A program made the translations under genes and the position numbers. A model generated the notes under the pieces. It did no database searches, had not been told where the DNA came from, and worked only from the letters and a program-made list of their open reading frames with translations. Shown one piece after another: positions 1 through 9,418 of a stretch of 64,000 nucleotides of DNA (position 1 is the stretch's first letter; every line of letters starts with the position of its first letter). Source of the DNA: Macrophomina tecta (Eukaryota; Ascomycota; Dothideomycetes; Botryosphaeriales; Botryosphaeriaceae); the NCBI GenBank assembly GCA_024180945.1, contig JAKSGN010000035.1, forward strand, positions 930,001-994,000. Direction: 5' to 3'.

Positions 1-122
1 GCGGGCGTTCCGGCCGTGCGGCTCTGCTGCCCGTGAGGGTTCTTGGTCCCTGCGGTGCCTTTTCCCGTGCGGGCTTCCTACCCGTGGGGTCATAAAGCCC
101 TTGTCCTCTGGGGTTCGTAACA
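1..122 (-). mobile_element. Solo-LTR-family copy A, cut by the window start
   Basis: This is the 5' end of a retrotransposon LTR lying on the minus strand. Read on that strand it begins TGTTACGAACCCC and matches the first part of the two complete copies at 3745-4516 and 5704-6499, including the GCCCGCACGGGAAAAGG motif. It is not RIP-mutated, while the DNA right after it (from 123) is. The rest of the copy, and any left-hand target duplication, lies outside the window, so it cannot be told whether this is a solo LTR or part of a full element. Confidence 0.75.
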
Positions 123-904
123 GACGCCTATTACGGGTAATATAGTAAAGCTTCTCCCTTATCTTTAGCCGTAGCCTAGTTTAGTAGTAGTATACTATAT
201 ACGTTACGTGCGCTACTAGGGCACGATGCGCTACCGCGAGGGTAAAGTATAGGTTAATTTTACGCCTACGGAGCTTCTTAGGGGGCTTCGCTAGATCTAC
301 TTTAAGAATCTACCCTATGCTAAGTATAATCGGTATGCGAAGAGTGGTTATAAATATACTTTAGTAAGTATACTTTTTCCCTACTTTTCTTATACTTTTT
401 ATATACTTTTATACTGCTTATACTCATTACTAATAATAAAATTTATTTTTAGGTTCTTTCTTAATTCCACCGTGCTACTAATTTACTATCGTTCTATTAT
501 GATAGCTTCGATGGCGCTCCCGATAAGAAGGTGCTAGAGTTTATAGAGGAGGACGTGCTTACGCTATATAAGTACGCCGGTGCGTTAGAAGAGGCGGTAT
601 CGGTATACAAGAAGTAGAAGGCGAAGGAGATTACGGCTACTAGCGGCCGTAGTAACTAGTAGTATACGCGCAATATATTGCGCTCGGAGAATTAGCAGCA
701 TTATTAGGCTAGACTAGGTAGGGTTAGCTTAATAAAGCTAATTAACGAAGTAGTAGACGAGGAGTTTAAGAATAAGTACTTTACGAGAATATCTAATGCA
801 GATAAGAGGTGGTTTTAGTATAGCTCGAATATAAAGTAGATACTCCTTTAGGGCCCTTCTTTATAAATTAAGTATTTTTCCTAATGTTTCTTCTTATTCT
901 TTAA
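123..904 (+). pseudogene. RIP-decayed coding remnant, family not recognised
   Basis: This stretch is TA-rich and very poor in CA and TG, as in the neighbouring RIP-mutated element, but its protein-like frame runs on the plus strand. Around 195-365 and 490-865 a frame reads well apart from TAG/TAA stops that would revert to Trp or Gln, with phrases such as VNFTPTELLRGLR and FIEEDVLTLYKYAGALEEAV. Two intron-like gaps are visible: GTAAGT near 366 to TTTTTAG near 452, and one ending at TTCTAG near 909. I do not recognise the family. It may be a different transposon, or a gene caught in RIP that spread from the adjacent element. The chromovirus coding region ends just to its right and no 3' LTR of that element is seen here. 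Confidence 0.45.
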
Positions 905-1200
905 TTCTAGGGGGCGCCCTCGCCGTGGCTTACTTATAGCCTACGTTCCACCTACGTTTCACTTGCGTTTTGGCTAGGCGTTCTAGGGAATAGGGTTTTC
1001 TTTAAGATAATTTTATAGAAGCTTTTTATAATTATCTAGCTTCTCTTTCTACTTTCACTCGTTGTATTTATAGGGCCAGCCGAGCTATTTAAATAGATAT
1101 TACCTTAGTAGCCCTTCTTTATAGACTACTATAGCTTCGACTTTCTAGTATCTACTATCGTCGATTTCTTCGACTAGTGGCGGTTAAAACCCTAGCCTTA
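905..1200 (-). pseudogene. Chromodomain at the C-terminus of the gypsy polyprotein
   Basis: On the minus strand a decayed frame reads VEEIDDSRYWKVEAIVVYKE, then a segment with LGWPYKYNEWK, which fits a chromodomain (the V-E-x-I-x-D-S-R start and the W-x-x-x-x-x-x-E-W core). It is followed by a basic tail ending near SKPRRGRPL. In chromoviruses this domain binds histone marks and steers integration into heterochromatin. Stops replace Gln and Trp codons as elsewhere in the element. Confidence 0.7.
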
Positions 1201-1899
1201 CCGTATAAGCTTCTAGCAATGTAACGTTAAAAATAGTATGCAGCCGGGATATAGATTATAGTAAGTCTAAGCGGTAGGCCTAGAAGCTAATCTTCTTTAG
1301 AATTTAGAATAGCCTTAGGTAACGGTTGTCGAGTTTCTTATAAGGCCGTTTAGTTTTAATATTTCTTACTAAGAGAAGGACTAGTTATCTAATATTAAAA
1401 TATATTTTAGTTTAGTTTTAGTTGTAATATTTCGTTTAGAGCTTCTAGGAGTGTCCAAGAAATTCCGCCGCCGATTTCTATATTTTTTATATACTTTCTG
1501 CGTGCTTTTTAGCTGCTTCGGCCGATTCGGTTAGGGGATTTCTATTAAGGTTATCCTAAACCCCGTCCTAGGAGTTAGGTTCTACCCCCGTATCTAGTTA
1601 AACTAGTACGAAGCTTATAGAAGAGTAGGTTTTCTAGTTATAGGCGTGTAAAGCCTACTAGAAAAGCTTTACCTAGTCTAACTAGTTTTAGAAGGTGTAA
1701 TAGCGTAGATACGCCTCTAACTTTTAATTTTACCTCTCCGTTTAGCCGTCTATCTACGGGTAAAAGGAGGTACTTAGTCTATACTTAATTCTAAGATTAT
1801 AGTATAATTCGCTCTAGAACTAGCTCGTGAACGTTAAGCCCCTATTCAAGACTAGACTATTAGGCGGCCTAAATTATACGAAGACGTCGTTTACGATAA

Positions 1900-2340
1900 G
1901 ATCCGCGAGCGTTACCCTATTAATCATCTTTCTAACTAGTAGGTAACGTATATATTTAGTAAAACGGTTAACGAGTATGAGAACTATATTATATACTTAA
2001 CCGTCTCGCTCTACGGATTCTAGCAAGTCCATAATAAAATTAAGGGAGTAGTATCTATAGGGTTAAGCGGCTACTAGTAGTAGCTATAATAACCTATACG
2101 GCTTATACCGGCGAGCCTTATTACGTTAATAGGTATCGTAGCTTTATATATATTCCCTAACATCCGTGGTAATATCTTTTTAGTAGTACTTCCTAGAAAG
2201 CATCTTCTAGGTGCGGCGGATACCGTAATAGCTACTACTTAAATCGTTATAATTTCTAAGTAGGATTTCCTCGCGTAGCGGAGTATACTTTAGCACGTAT
2301 ACCCGCTCTTTATAACGTAGGAGTCCTTACTCGTCGATCG
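1900..2340 (-). pseudogene. Integrase domain remnant of the gypsy element
   Basis: The minus-strand frame contains a zinc-binding region followed by the start of the DDE core: a segment equivalent to YYWKDITTDVREYI, then Y-D-T-Y where family members have C-x-x-C, then YYSLNFIMDLLESVERDG and VNRFTKYIRYLLVS. The last two match the integrase signature (D-F-I-x-D-L-P ... D-R-F-T-K). The cysteine-to-tyrosine changes (TGC/TGT to TAC/TAT) are RIP-type mutations. Confidence 0.75.
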
Positions 2341-2989
2341 TATATTAATCGTACGCTAAAAGTACTCTTTTCGTAAGCTATTCTTATATGTTTACGTAGA
2401 AGGCGTCCCTTCGTTATTTAGTACGAATAAAATTAACTAACGATTTAGAAGTAGCTTTAAATGCTATTTTAGTTATAGCAGCTACTATTACTATAGACCG
2501 AGGTATAAAGCTTTATACTAAGCTCGTGCTAGCTCCCTCGTAGTAAGTATATACCGGAGGTACTAGGCCCTTATAAGCGAACTCGTCGTACTCCTTATAA
2601 GTAACGGAATAGACTAAGGCAGTTTAGTAATTACTATCGCCGTTTATACGTAGGTTTCCCTCGTACTCTTAGCTAGGGTTCTTAGTAGTGCGTAGAAGTT
2701 CTTCTAACCCCTAAATCTAGAGTTTGCGTTATAGTGTAGGTAATATAGTATTAATATAGGTGCGCTTATTACCCTTCTTAAAGCTAAGGGCGTAGTTTAG
2801 ACGCCTCGAAAGGGCGTCCGCTAGATTAGACTTACCCGGCTTATATTTAATATTAAAATCGAATTTAGCTAAGACTTTAACGTATTAAGCCTATTAAGCC
2901 GTAAGGCTCTTAGTCGTTATAAAATAACATAGGTTATTATAATTAGATAATACCCGTACTAGCGTTTATATATGTGCTAGGTAAGGCCT

Positions 2990-3195
2990 CTAATGCTTAA
3001 AGTACTATACGATCGCGTAGAGTTTTTTATCGTAGGTGTCGTACCGTATTTTAGTACTAGCGAACTTATAGCTAAAATATATAACGGGGTACTAATAGCG
3101 CTAGTTATTCTCTCTATCTAGCGGCTAGAGAAGGATGCTGCCGTAGGTATAGTCTAATACGTTAGTAATTAGTATAACTAAAAGATTTAGGTTAT
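2990..3195 (-). pseudogene. RNase H domain remnant of the gypsy element
   Basis: A minus-strand frame reads like the Ty3/gypsy RNase H: a phrase corresponding to TDASDYAxGSIL (here TNVLDYTYGSIL), then YPVIYFSYKFAS and IRYDTYDKKLYAIV, matching the family pattern F-F-S-R-K-L-x-P-A-E-x-N-Y-D-x-x-D-K-E-L-L-A-I-V. Stops are at former Gln and Trp positions. Confidence 0.7.
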
Positions 3196-3739
3196 AGTAC
3201 TGTAGTATAGAAGCCTACGTAAAGTATACTTTTAGCCTACTAAACGCCTACTTTACTCCTACAGGCTATTTCTAGGGCTTATACTATTTAGTTAGCCCCT
3301 TTTTCAGCGCTCGTTTAGCCCCCGGATTAGGATCTTAGGCTGCTTCTTTTAGTAAGCTAGTTAGTAGTTAAACTACTATAGAGTAATTCTATATAAAGCG
3401 CCTGTAGAAGTTGGTAAAGCCTAGAAAAACCTAAATATTACGGTAGCTTTACGGCTTCAGCTAGTCTTTAATGGCTTCGACTCTTACGGGGTCCATAATA
3501 ATCCCCTAGGAGGTAACGATAAAGCCTAGAAACTCGACGTGCTTTATATAAAAGCTACATTTAGATAGTTTTGCGTAGAGATTCTAATTACGTAATCTAT
3601 AGAGAATACGTTTAACGTGCTCGACGTGCTAAGGCTTATCCGCTGAGTATATAAGTATATTATTTAAGTATACTACATAAATCGTATCTACTAGGCCTCC
3701 TAGGGCTTAGTAAATATACGATTAGAAGGTTGCGGGTGC

Positions 3740-3744
3740 GTTAG
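3740..3744. repeat. Target-site duplication GTTAG, left copy
   Basis: GTTAG directly before the LTR start at 3745 is repeated exactly after its end, at 4517-4521. A 5-bp duplication is normal for LTR-retrotransposon integration. Confidence 0.9.
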
Positions 3745-4516
3745 TGTTACGAACCCCAGAGGACAAGGGCTTTATGACCCCACGGGCGGAAGGCCCGCAC
3801 GGGAAAAGGCACCGCAGGAACCCACAGGGACGGCAGAGCCGCACCACCAGCACGCCCGCACGGGAAAACCAGCCGCAAGGGAAGACGGCGCGTACGGGCC
3901 TGGGCAAGGCAGCAATGGAAGCCCGCACGGGAGCGACGCCCACGCGGCACAGCAAGACCACGAGAACACAGACCAGGTGAACTCCCGCAGGGGAAGAACG
4001 CCCACAAGGGAGAAGTCACGAATCCCGGAAACCCGGCTTCGAGCCAAGAGGAACGGGCGAGAGAAAGTCGGACAACTTGTACGGTCCAAGGGACGATGGT
4101 CTGGCGGTAGAATACTCCCGTAACCGATGCAGAAGTCGGATTCCAGGAAACAGGCTTTAGCGCCCGAGTCACGTGGGACCCACAGGGCCCACCTGGATCA
4201 ACCTGATCCAAGATCAATGATCCAACACCATTGATCCAGCTGCTTTGATCCAGCTGTATCGATCCAGATTGCTACAATTTTCCTACAGTATATAGACGCA
4301 CTCATTAGATAGTACTTTGACCTTCGTGGTCAACTCAAAGTTCCAATACAACCCTATTGGAGGTAACAAGCCTGACGCGCACCGCGCACCGACATCTCAC
4401 GTGATCACTACCATCGTTCCAATCCTTTACCCTTCTCTTGTCCTTCAAGGTAAACCCTTCAGCTACCTGACCCTGCTAGGCGATTCCAAAGCCTAGTGGA
4501 AGAGGCCGCCGTTACA
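3745..4516 (+). mobile_element. Solo LTR B (772 bp), intact, not RIP-mutated
   Basis: The unit begins TGTTACGAACCCC and ends GGCCGCCGTTACA, so it has TG...CA ends inside a short inverted repeat (TGTTACG/CGTTACA). It is flanked by GTTAG on both sides. Its first part is GC-rich and carries repeats of CCCGCACGGG. From about 4194 to 4267 it holds a cluster of TGATCCA motifs, followed by a TATATAG box at 4289-4295. This gives the transcription direction as plus. No gag or pol of its own is attached, so it is a solo LTR left by LTR-LTR recombination. CA and TG dinucleotides are frequent, unlike in the DNA around it. Confidence 0.9.
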
Positions 4517-4521
4517 GTTAG
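4517..4521. repeat. Target-site duplication GTTAG, right copy
   Basis: Exact partner of 3740-3744. The duplicated bases encode part of the Leu-Thr-Asn of the host RT motif on the minus strand. Confidence 0.9.
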
Positions 4522-5379
4522 TTAAGCTAAATAGTATAACTAAGTACTTATAATACCCGTAACGCGTCTTAAATACTATTTTCTACTTATTACCTTTCTT
4601 TATGCGGATTCGGTAATAAGTATCGCGTAGGTCTAGTTTAGTAAAAATCTTTACGGTGCTTAGGCGGTCCAGCAGCTCGCCTACTAGTAGTATAGAATAG
4701 CTATTTTTAACTGTAACCTTATTTAGGCCCCTATAATCTACGTATAACTGTATAGTGCCGTTTACCTTAGGGGTAAAGAGAATAGGCGCGTTTATAGGCG
4801 ACTTACTATATCTAATCCACCCCCATTCCAAGGCCTTATTAATGTATTCCCTAAGGATCCGTAGTTCGGATTAGAAGAGTCTATATAGGGGTATTAACGG
4901 TGGCTTAGAACCTATAACGAGATTAATAGTATAATCGAACTTAGTATATTGCGGTAGCTTAGTAGCTTATTCGTTTAAAAATACGTCTAAGTACTCTCTA
5001 TAAGTATCTAGAATCTCGTTGCGGACCTTCTTAGCTATCTTAGCTAGTAGTGTGTTTACTAAACCAGCAAGTTTCTTATACGGTTCGCATGCTCTTTAGA
5101 TACAGGAGTACAGCCCCCATAGATAGAAGAGAGTTTAGTTAGATAGGAGCTCTTTTAGATTTTAGTTACCCCCGCCCTACTTCTCGCGTGCGTTTAGTAT
5201 ACTTTCCGTCCGCGAGAGGGCTGCGAAAGAGTTAAAGTTATTTTTTTAACTTTCTAGATTACCCGTAGGCGAGAGCTAGTAGTTAGACAGCTAGAGAAAG
5301 TAAATAGGCTTCCCTAGTTCTAAGTCCTAGAATAATTTAGTAGCGCTTACTAGATATACACGCTCTAGCGAGTTTATAC

Positions 5380-5703
5380 TTTAGTAAAACGTTCCTCTTC
5401 TAAAATCGATAACCGGCCCGGTAGCCCCGAGCTAGGGTATACCGAGTATAGTATTGTAGCCCGTGAACGAGCTACTCTAGTAAGGTTAGGATTTAGTAGT
5501 ACGCGTAGCGCCCCCCGAGTCGCACGTAGTAACTTCTATATAATAAGAGTTGTGTAACATAACGGTAGTATTATTAAGAAGGCGGGCAGACGGCCTAGCA
5601 CTAGCTTATATATTTTATAAGGTAAGTCGCTCTACGCATTTAAGGGATATGAGGTTTAGGTCGTAACTATAATCTATTAATGCTTAAATTTTAATAGGAC
5701 CGG
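5380..5703 (-). pseudogene. Aspartic protease remnant of the gypsy element
   Basis: The minus-strand frame upstream of RT contains LGIP, a stop, LGATGPVIDFRRGTFY, matching the end of the retrotransposon protease domain (I-L-G-M-P-W-L followed by N-P-x-I-D-W). The region toward 5703 is the start of this domain and joins the gag side at 6505 once solo LTR C is removed. Confidence 0.6.
5699..5703. repeat. Target-site duplication ACCGG, left copy
   Basis: ACCGG precedes the LTR at 5704 and is repeated exactly at 6500-6504. Confidence 0.9.
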
Positions 5704-6499
5704 TGTAACGGCGGCCTCTTCCACTAGGCTTCGGAGTCGCCTAGCAGGGTCAGGTAGCGGTAAGGTTTACCTTGAAGGACAAGAGAAGGGTAAAGGATTG
5801 GAACGATGGGTAGCGATCACGTGACAGGTCGGTGCGCGGTGCGCGTCAGGCTTGTTACCTCCAATAAGTCTGTATTGGAATCTTGAGTTGACCACGAAGG
5901 CCAAAGTACTACCTAATGAGTGTGTTCTATATACTGTAGGAAAGCTATGACAATCTGGGGATCAGGACGACTGTTGGATCAGTCGTGGTGTTGGATCAAT
6001 CTGAGAGTTGGATCAGTGCCAAGGCTTCTGATCCTCGAGTGGGCCTGGTGGGCCCCACGTGACTTGGGCGCTAATGCCCGTTTTCCGGAATCCGACTTCT
6101 TCCTTGATGAGCGGACGATATGTCCGCCTTTCTCTTGTTCGTTCTTCGTGCTCGAAAGTCGGTTTCCCGGGTTCCATCTCCTGCCCTTGGCAAGGGTGTA
6201 TACTCCTGTACTTACTACCCGGTTTGGCCAAGCGTACTTCCGTGACTGATTCTTCCCCTGCGGGATTCTGCCCTTGGTGTGTCGCTGCGCCGCGTGGGCG
6301 TCGTTCCCGTGTGGGCTTCTGTTGTTGCCTAGCCTGGGTCCGTACGCGCCGTCCTCCCTTGAGGCTGGTTTTCCCGTGCGGGCGCCTTGGTCGTGCGGCT
6401 CTGCTGCCCGTGAGGGTTTCTGGCCCCTGCGGTGCCTTTTCCCGTGCGGGCTCCCAGCCCGCGGGGTCATAAAGCCCTTGTCCCCGGGGGTTCGTAACA
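5704..6499 (-). mobile_element. Solo LTR C (796 bp), intact, not RIP-mutated
   Basis: Same family as copy B but inverted: on the minus strand it begins TGTTACGAACCCC (6499 downward) and ends CGTTACA at 5704. It is flanked by ACCGG on both sides. It has the same order of parts as copy B: a GC-rich end with CCCG(C/T)(A/G)CGGG-type repeats, a block of TTGGATCA repeats (about 5960-6020) and a TATATAG-type box near 5926-5932. Compared by eye with copy B it differs at many sites by mixed substitutions and small indels, not by one-sided C-to-T change. Confidence 0.9.
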
Positions 6500-6504
6500 A
6501 CCGG
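6500..6504. repeat. Target-site duplication ACCGG, right copy
   Basis: Exact partner of 5699-5703. Confidence 0.9.
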
Positions 6505-7787
6505 ATAGGGTTTCTATTAAAGCAATAATTTCTATGCATTTTAAACTGCCTTCTGTTTAAGGCCCTAACCGTAAGAAGGAGAGGAAAGCGATTAGAGCTT
6601 CTCTTTTCCCGAGTCTTACTTACCTTTATAGTTCGCCTAGTTAGCGTAGCCTTTAGCCTACTTTTCGCCTACGTTTAGGGTGCTAGACCTATACGAATCG
6701 CCTACGTTCTTTAGGAGAGCTAAAGCTTTAGATCTTTAGTTTTCTTTAGTCTTCTTACTATTTCTAAAATTCTTATAGGGACCGTTGCGTTCTAGGCTAG
6801 GAGTAGTAAAAGGGCGCTTAGTTCCCTACGACTACTACTCGTCCTCGCCCTTTTTATAAGGCCTCGTTGCCTCTAGCGTTTACTTAATACGTTAGATTTT
6901 AGCTACTAAATCCTCTTCTACCTATACCCTAGTAAGGAAGGACTAGCGCACAAGCTTTATACGTATAGATAATAGAAGCCAAGAGTAAATCTAGTTAATA
7001 CGGTAATCTACGTTCTAAATCTAATACGTAAATTTGTCCTCGTACGTCTTTATTTAGGTGTAGAATTCTATAAACTTCTAGCCCTCCTTTATTACCGTAG
7101 TATAATAACTAACAGCGTTGTTAAGGCGGTAAACGATAGGATTATAAATATAATTCTATATTAACGTCTTAAACTTCTACTAGAGTAGTACTAGTTTCTC
7201 CTAGTTTATTAGACGTCTTTAGACATGCTAGAAGAGGGTCTTATATTTAGATAGCCCTTTAGTAGCCTAGAAAGTCCTCCTAAGGCAGTTCTTATCCGCC
7301 TAGTATACGCCGAAACGTATCTCCACCGCATTCGTCTATAAGTCGTATAAGCCCTAAGTAAGGCCTTTAAGTTTTAGAGGTGGGTTCCTTACAAGAAGGT
7401 CAAGTCGCTTTTCGCTATTATCTACTTTATTTTCCGCATGCGTTTCGCCTACGTTCGGCATAGAAACGGTAGGTAGTTCGCCGTTAAGGGCCGCTTACAG
7501 CTATTATAGAACCTTAACGTAGTTAAGGCGTTCTAGAAGCTCGGCTTTTAGTATACCTTTCATAGGTGCGCTACGTAAGCGTTATAGTTCGTCGATAGCT
7601 ATAGGCGCCCCTAGTTTGGCCGCGTCGCCTATTAGGCGTTTAGCGCCCTAGGTGCTTCTATCGACGATTAGCGTTTAATAGCCTTCGGGGGTTAATAAGC
7701 CTATTTCTATTCGTTCGCCTCGAGTATTCGAACGGCTTTATTGGCTTCTTGTTTCTATTATTGTGAAATCGTTCTTTTCGTCAGGAT
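6505..7787 (-). pseudogene. Gag region and leader of the gypsy element, RIP-degenerate
   Basis: This lies between the 5' LTR and the protease, where gag belongs. The minus-strand frame is broken by TAG/TAA, with gag-like stretches such as YEDKFTY and a C-terminal lysine-rich part. Near 6600-6660 there is what may be a mutated zinc knuckle, in which Cys and His codons would have become Tyr. Bases next to the LTR on the minus strand (ATCCTGACGAAAAG) are where the primer-binding site should be; I could not match them to a tRNA. Confidence 0.55.
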
Positions 7788-8049
7788 TGTCGGAATTATT
7801 ATGTATAGCCCTTTAAAACTGGCTGCTTTTTCGAAAGGAATTAAGAAGGATTCGATTATAAGTAAATAGGCTAGTTATAAGCAGGGAGCCTTTAGAAGAG
7901 TCGTATATTCTTAGGTACGAATCCTTAGTAGTGCAGGATTCACCCCTTGGTGGCGTTATATACTGGGGGCCCGTGCGTAGCACGTGATAAGCACGTGGAA
8001 CGCACGGTATAAGCACCCTAAGGGTATGCCAGGGCCTATTGTCCTGACA
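7788..8049 (-). mobile_element. 5' LTR of the chromovirus (262 bp)
   Basis: On the minus strand this reads TGTCAGGACAATAGG ... AATTCCGACA, so it starts TG, ends CA and has a TGTC/GACA inverted end. A TATATAA box lies at 7956-7962 in the same orientation. The left 5 bases (AGGAT) and right 5 bases (CCTTG) differ, so it is not a solo LTR; it borders the gag leader of the minus-strand element. It is much less mutated than the internal region, with many CA and TG dinucleotides left. Confidence 0.7.
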
Positions 8050-9092
8050 CCTTGAAACACGTGATTAATCCAACACCTGGTAATAGCCGACGTTGACCTT
8101 CCTCGACACCCCAAATTAGCTAAGCCACATGGCATACCCACAGCCCCAAGCGGTCTCAACCGGATCAAAAGAGAAGATCCGGACATGCGAGCATCCACAT
8201 GCAGCACCACCTTCAGCAGGAAGCCCCATAGCTCCACGCATATCAGTCTGATTGCATGTTCACCCCGTCAATATCAAAAAAAGAAAAAAAAAAGAAGAAG
8301 AAAGAAAAGAAAAGGAAAGGGAGAGAATAGCGGCAAGCTTGGCATACAAAGAAGCACGCCGGCATAGCACGTGCAAGAACCAGATCAGAAGGGTCAAGAG
8401 GGCCCAATCACCTGAACTCTCACACATGGGAAAGGCAAATCCCGAACCTTCCAACCAGTCCGCTTTTTCTCGCCGGGCAGCACAGTCACAGATGCCCGAT
8501 GGGGAAACAAAGCTTATTTGAAGTGCTAAGATTGTGTGCGCGATGCTTAAAGCACAGATACTTCCCGGGCGTCCGGGGGATTGTTCGCCTGCTTCGTGCG
8601 CTCTCCCGACTCGCGCTCGCCAGGCAGATCATTTAGCACGCCATCGCGTGTCAGGTCCACAACACGATGCTTCTTTTGACGACGTCCAAGAGACATGTAT
8701 TCGCTCAAGATTTATCAGATGGCATTGAGCTCCAGTGTTGTTTCGGAGGGTGACGCAAAGTGCCGAGGAGAAATTGAGCAAGTTCAAGACTCATTGCTAT
8801 GACTACCTCACCGGCTTAAGTGGCCCCGGCTTGTCCGCCGTCAGGTCAAGCCTTTTTTTATTTTATTTTTTTTGGGCGCCCATGAATTTCATATCCTTTT
8901 GAGGAGTCTTCTCCGTCCCACGACGACAAAGCCAGATGATACACAAAGGCATCGAACTTTTCTCTTGTTACTCCCACCGCACATGACGGAAGTCAGAGGC
9001 GGTAATCGGCTCAAACCCCCGGTCTAGGAGTACCTCAGTGAAGCTGGGGGCGTACCGGCGGTGCATAGGCAGGTGCACATGCCCACAAAGCC
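8050..9092. other. Intergenic, no gene seen
   Basis: Ordinary base composition resumes right after the LTR. There is a purine-rich AAAGAAAAAA/AAGAAG tract near 8275-8325 and a T-run near 8850-8870. I see no frame with a recognisable protein and no RNA gene. Confidence 0.6.
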
Positions 9093-9418
9093 CTAATGAG
9101 TACGCACCTCACGGCAGTCGGAGCCGCCGCAGTCGGCGCGGTCGGTCTTGAAGAGGCTGTCTGCGCAGTACTCGATGCACTGCTCCTTGCCGCCGGGCTA
9201 TAAAAGAAAGAAAGTACATTAGCAATTATTCATTTACTGGGGTGGAGGGGCCTGTTTAGCAGACTTACGCGGAAGCCGGGCCTGCCGCACGAATGGCTGG
9301 TGAGTACAGGCGTCGGACTGGGCATGGGAGCATCGGTAATGACGCTGAAGGACGCCTTGGCGAAGGCGGTGCCAGTCAGGCCGAGGCTGATGGTGAGGCC
9401 GAGCTTGAGGAACTGCAT
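9093..9418 (-). CDS. Small secreted cysteine-containing protein (effector-like)
   Basis: Two exons, 9418-9269 and 9197-9093, are joined across a 71-bp intron (GTAAGT to TATAG) and give 84 residues. Residues 1-20 (MQFLKLGLTISLGLTGTAFA) form a clean signal peptide with an AFA cleavage site. The mature part has Cys in the pattern SC...EQCIEYC...ADC...SDC, five in all. The odd number and the GTGCGT right before the stop leave open a further 3' intron (acceptor CCTAG near 9033) that would lengthen the tail and add cysteines. A TATATAA box lies about 150 bp upstream. There is no family I recognise. It sits between the retroelement and another secreted Cys-rich gene, a setting common for fungal effector candidates. 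A role in host interaction is inference only. Confidence 0.65.

Larger units (their letters stand above)
3300..4860 (-). pseudogene. Reverse transcriptase remnant, split by solo LTR B
   Basis: From 4860 down to 4517 the minus strand reads a gypsy RT amino half: VDYRGLNKVTVKNSYSILL, then KIFTKLDLRDTYYRIRIKKG, a stop, and LVILFSLTN (family: L-V-M-P-F-G-L-T-N). The frame resumes at 3744 with LTNAPATF (family: L-T-N-A-P-A-T-F-Q) and continues through a palm motif (near LNDILIYSAD) to HVEFLGFIVT and VFLGFTNFYRRFI. The break between the halves is the 772-bp LTR at 3745-4516, flanked by duplicated GTTAG. This shows by reading frame that the LTR is an insertion in the middle of RT. Confidence 0.85.
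905..8049 (-). mobile_element. RIP-degenerate Ty3/gypsy chromovirus (host element)
   Basis: This is a long minus-strand Ty3/gypsy retrotransposon reading 5' LTR (7788-8049), gag, protease, reverse transcriptase, RNase H, integrase and a C-terminal chromodomain, the order typical of chromoviruses. No frame is open for long. The stops fall almost wholly at positions where the family has Trp (TGG to TAG) or Gln (CAG/CAA to TAG/TAA), the result of C-to-T change at CpA on either strand. Two solo LTRs of another family are inserted in it, at 3745-4516 and 5704-6499. Taking these out together with one copy of each 5-bp duplication makes the RT reading frame continuous. The 3' LTR was not found before the window edge. 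The element is certainly inactive. Confidence 0.85.

Noticed and set aside
1..6499. LTR copies A, B and C as the two ends of one retrotransposon
   Set aside because: B is inverted relative to A and C, each complete copy has its own different 5-bp duplication, and the DNA between them is one continuous host element with another LTR.
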